The notes under the pieces are model-generated. The model worked only from the letters and a program-made list of their open reading frames with translations, was not told the origin of the DNA and ran no database searches. Of a stretch of 64,000 bases of DNA, positions 62,354-64,000 are shown one piece after another. Origin of the DNA: Paraburkholderia aspalathi. Lineage in GTDB: Bacteria; Pseudomonadota; Gammaproteobacteria; Burkholderiales; Burkholderiaceae. Each line of letters starts with the position of its first letter. Position 1 is the stretch's first letter. The DNA is taken from positions 1 to 64,000 of the forward strand of contig NZ_FPBH01000030.1 of the NCBI RefSeq assembly GCF_900116445.1. The letters are read 5' to 3'. The translations under genes and the position numbers were made by a program.

Positions 62354-64000
62354 TCAAACGGCCAAAGTTTGATCAAGTTTGTGCTTGAAACCCCTGATCC
62401 AATCGTGCAGGACCCTAGCCTCCTCGAGAGCAATCTCGCGCTCCTTGCGCTCAGCAATCTTTACTCTCAGCGAGTCCAACAGTTCGTTAAACTTTGGTTC
62501 GAACTCATTGTTCATGTATTCGACGAAGCGGTCGGTCAGTTTGTTCTTTCCGTTCTCGATTTCATTGCGCGCATTCTGTATGAGCCGCGTGAAGGCCGTC
62601 TCAATCTGGGTCAAGCGCTCCTTCCAGAACTCACTGAGATCAACGTATTCCTCGTCACCGTACACGTTCACGGTCTTCTTTCTTGTCCAGGAAAACGGGT
62701 TGTACCAGCGACTATCGCTCTCTTCACGCTGGCCCACGACCACGTATCGTTTTTTGATATCGTCACGCTGTAGCGTGAGATTCAACGAGATCGCACCCAT
62801 TTTTCTCTTGATGCCTTCGAGAACCGGCAAATTCAAGTCCTGACTCCCCGCAAATAGTGCCTGGATGTATCGCTCGTAGTTCTTCTGAAGCTCTTCGCTA
62901 ATGAGATGCTGACTGGAAGCAAAGAGTGCCTCATAAGCGTTGATGATTTTCTTGTACTCGAATCTCAGCTTCTCTTCCGCTTGTTCGACCTTCGCTTCCG
63001 CTTTCGCTTTCGTGACCGTCCCTTGGAAATCCCGTTCCATCCCGCGGATCAGAGGGACAATCGAGGCTTCAAGTTCAATGAGGTTATCCTCCACAGCGCG
63101 AGGCAACGCCATGCCCTCCGCCTGAACCGTCTCTCGGAAGGCATCTGTTTCAAACCCCTTTTCCTGGCGCGCCTTCAACACGGCGATCTCCCCCTCAACC
63201 CTGCGAAGCGTCGCTTCATCCTGATCCAGTTGCTCGATCAACCCGGTTTCGTTAAGCCCAACTTCAATCGCTTTGGAGAGTGCATCGTAAGCACGCTTAA
63301 CACGATGCGGGAAGTTGTACTTGTCGATGTACTCATCGATCATCGCTTCCACAGCCGGCAAACCACTGCCCAGCAGGAGACTGGAGAGATTTTTCTCTTC
63401 CAGATTGCGTCTCACCCGCGACGTAATCGGCATGTACTGCAACATGTCCATGCGCGGCTCTTCGCTGAACAGATCCGCCATGCTCTTGTAGTCGTTACGT
63501 TCTTTACGCGTATGGCCATCGCTGGGCTTGCGAATCAGTCTCGCCAGGTTTGCCGAAATCGGGTAGATCGTCGGGTTCTGAATCCCGTTGCTACTGAGAT
63601 ACTGCCTGACACGCGTCAGGACCGATGCCGGGTCTTCACCGTTCTCAGGATCGAACACATCCATCTTGTTGATCACGAAGATAAAGCGATCCTTGCTCTG
63701 CTTGCCGCCTTTGCGCATCGTCTCAGCCACCAGACCGAGCAGATGCTTGTCGTCATTGGTGCCGAGCTGGCTGGCATTGAGCACGTACAGAATCAACGGA
63801 TTGCGCCGCGAATCCTGCACAAAGCCCATCGTGGTGCGTTGGTGTTCTTCGTCCTGGCTGTTGTTCGGACCGGGTGTATCGGTCAACACAAGCCGCACGT
63901 ATGTGCGCTCTTCGATGCCTTCGATATTGCCTTCAATATCGATGAGCTTGGTATCCGCGGAGGTATTCCAGTCTTTGATCGTTTCCGCCGTGACGTTCTC
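62354..64000 (-). CDS. Dynamin-like GTPase, C-terminal part (start lies outside the window)
   Basis: The minus frame is open to base 64000 (at least 549 codons here). VLTDTPGPNNS is the G3 motif and FVINKMDVF the G4 motif, so the G1 P-loop lies beyond the edge. Long helical parts follow (NLIELEASIVPLIRGMERDF, KAKAEAKVEQAEEKLRFEYK) as in the stalk of bacterial dynamins, with a Trp-rich patch WYNPFSWTRKK that may touch membrane. First known gene of the operon; bacterial dynamins can deform or seal membranes, also during phage attack. Confidence 0.85.
   Translation of the reverse strand, partial: ENVTAETIKDWNTSADTKLIDIEGNIEGIEERTYVRLVLTDTPGPNNSQDEEHQRTTMGFVQDSRRNPLILYVLNASQLGTNDDKHLLGLVAETMRKGGKQSKDRFIFVINKMDVFDPENGEDPASVLTRVRQYLSSNGIQNPTIYPISANLARLIRKPSDGHTRKERNDYKSMADLFSEEPRMDMLQYMPITSRVRRNLEEKNLSSLLLGSGLPAVEAMIDEYIDKYNFPHRVKRAYDALSKAIEVGLNETGLIEQLDQDEATLRRVEGEIAVLKARQEKGFETDAFRETVQAEGMALPRAVEDNLIELEASIVPLIRGMERDFQGTVTKAKAEAKVEQAEEKLRFEYKKIINAYEALFASSQHLISEELQKNYERYIQALFAGSQDLNLPVLEGIKRKMGAISLNLTLQRDDIKKRYVVVGQREESDSRWYNPFSWTRKKTVNVYGDEEYVDLSEFWKERLTQIETAFTRLIQNARNEIENGKNKLTDRFVEYMNNEFEPKFNELLDSLRVKIAERKEREIALEEARVLHDWIRGFKHKLDQTLAV

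Noticed and set aside
1..64000. CRISPR array, tRNA or rRNA genes, replication origin
   Set aside because: No regularly spaced identical repeats, no cloverleaf or rRNA-like stretch and no DnaA-box cluster were seen on reading.

Overview
The window reads as a beta-proteobacterial chromosome of the Burkholderia/Paraburkholderia type. The evidence is high GC coding with strong GC3, rmlBACD gene order, BceA/B/D/E/F-like exopolysaccharide proteins, DJ-1/AraC (GlxA-type) regulators and Burkholderia-type insertion sequences. I see no tRNA, rRNA or CRISPR array.

Layout. (1) 1-24.4 kb is an exopolysaccharide locus. A truncated YjbH-like gene lies at the left edge. Plus-strand genes follow for a rhamnosyltransferase-like GT2 and the dTDP-L-rhamnose pathway (rmlB, rmlA, rmlC, rmlD). 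Facing them is a 17 kb minus-strand operon: ManC, a WcaJ-type initiating transferase, Wza, Wzb, Wzc, two GT4-like transferases, a Wzy-like polymerase, a GT2, an acyltransferase, a Wzx flippase, a pyruvyl transferase and a secreted glycosidase-like protein. Together these suit a Wzx/Wzy-dependent polymer containing rhamnose, probably acylated and pyruvylated. (2) 24.4-34.2 kb is a regulatory annex with three paralogous DJ-1/AraC regulators, galU, a divergent second RmlC and small or decayed genes. A promoter module (12-bp site, 40 bp, -10-like hexamer) recurs upstream of the yjbH-like gene, the large EPS operon and all three regulators, so these are probably one regulon. (3) 34.7-48.3 kb is a mobile-element zone. 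It holds two IS6-family elements of about 830 bp in opposite orientation, a Xre/RES toxin-antitoxin pair, a HEPN-motif protein, remnants of IS21- and IS66-like elements and a phage integrase fragment. It also holds an intact-looking 5.8 kb island of the GInt type (ginABCD, ginB frameshifted) whose ends can be placed to the base, because it splits a small zinc-ribbon gene of the IS21-like element. (4) 48.4-64 kb is a minus-strand defence or conflict island with two modules: a SNF2-like helicase, PLD nuclease and unknown protein; and a dynamin-like GTPase (cut by the window edge), a two-repeat membrane protein and a HerA/FtsK-like ATPase, coupled to an LHH nuclease toxin with a SUKH immunity protein.

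The most novel-looking items are the GTPase-ATPase-LHH/SUKH operon next to the helicase-PLD module, the shared operator module of the EPS regulon, and the exactly bounded cargo-free GInt.
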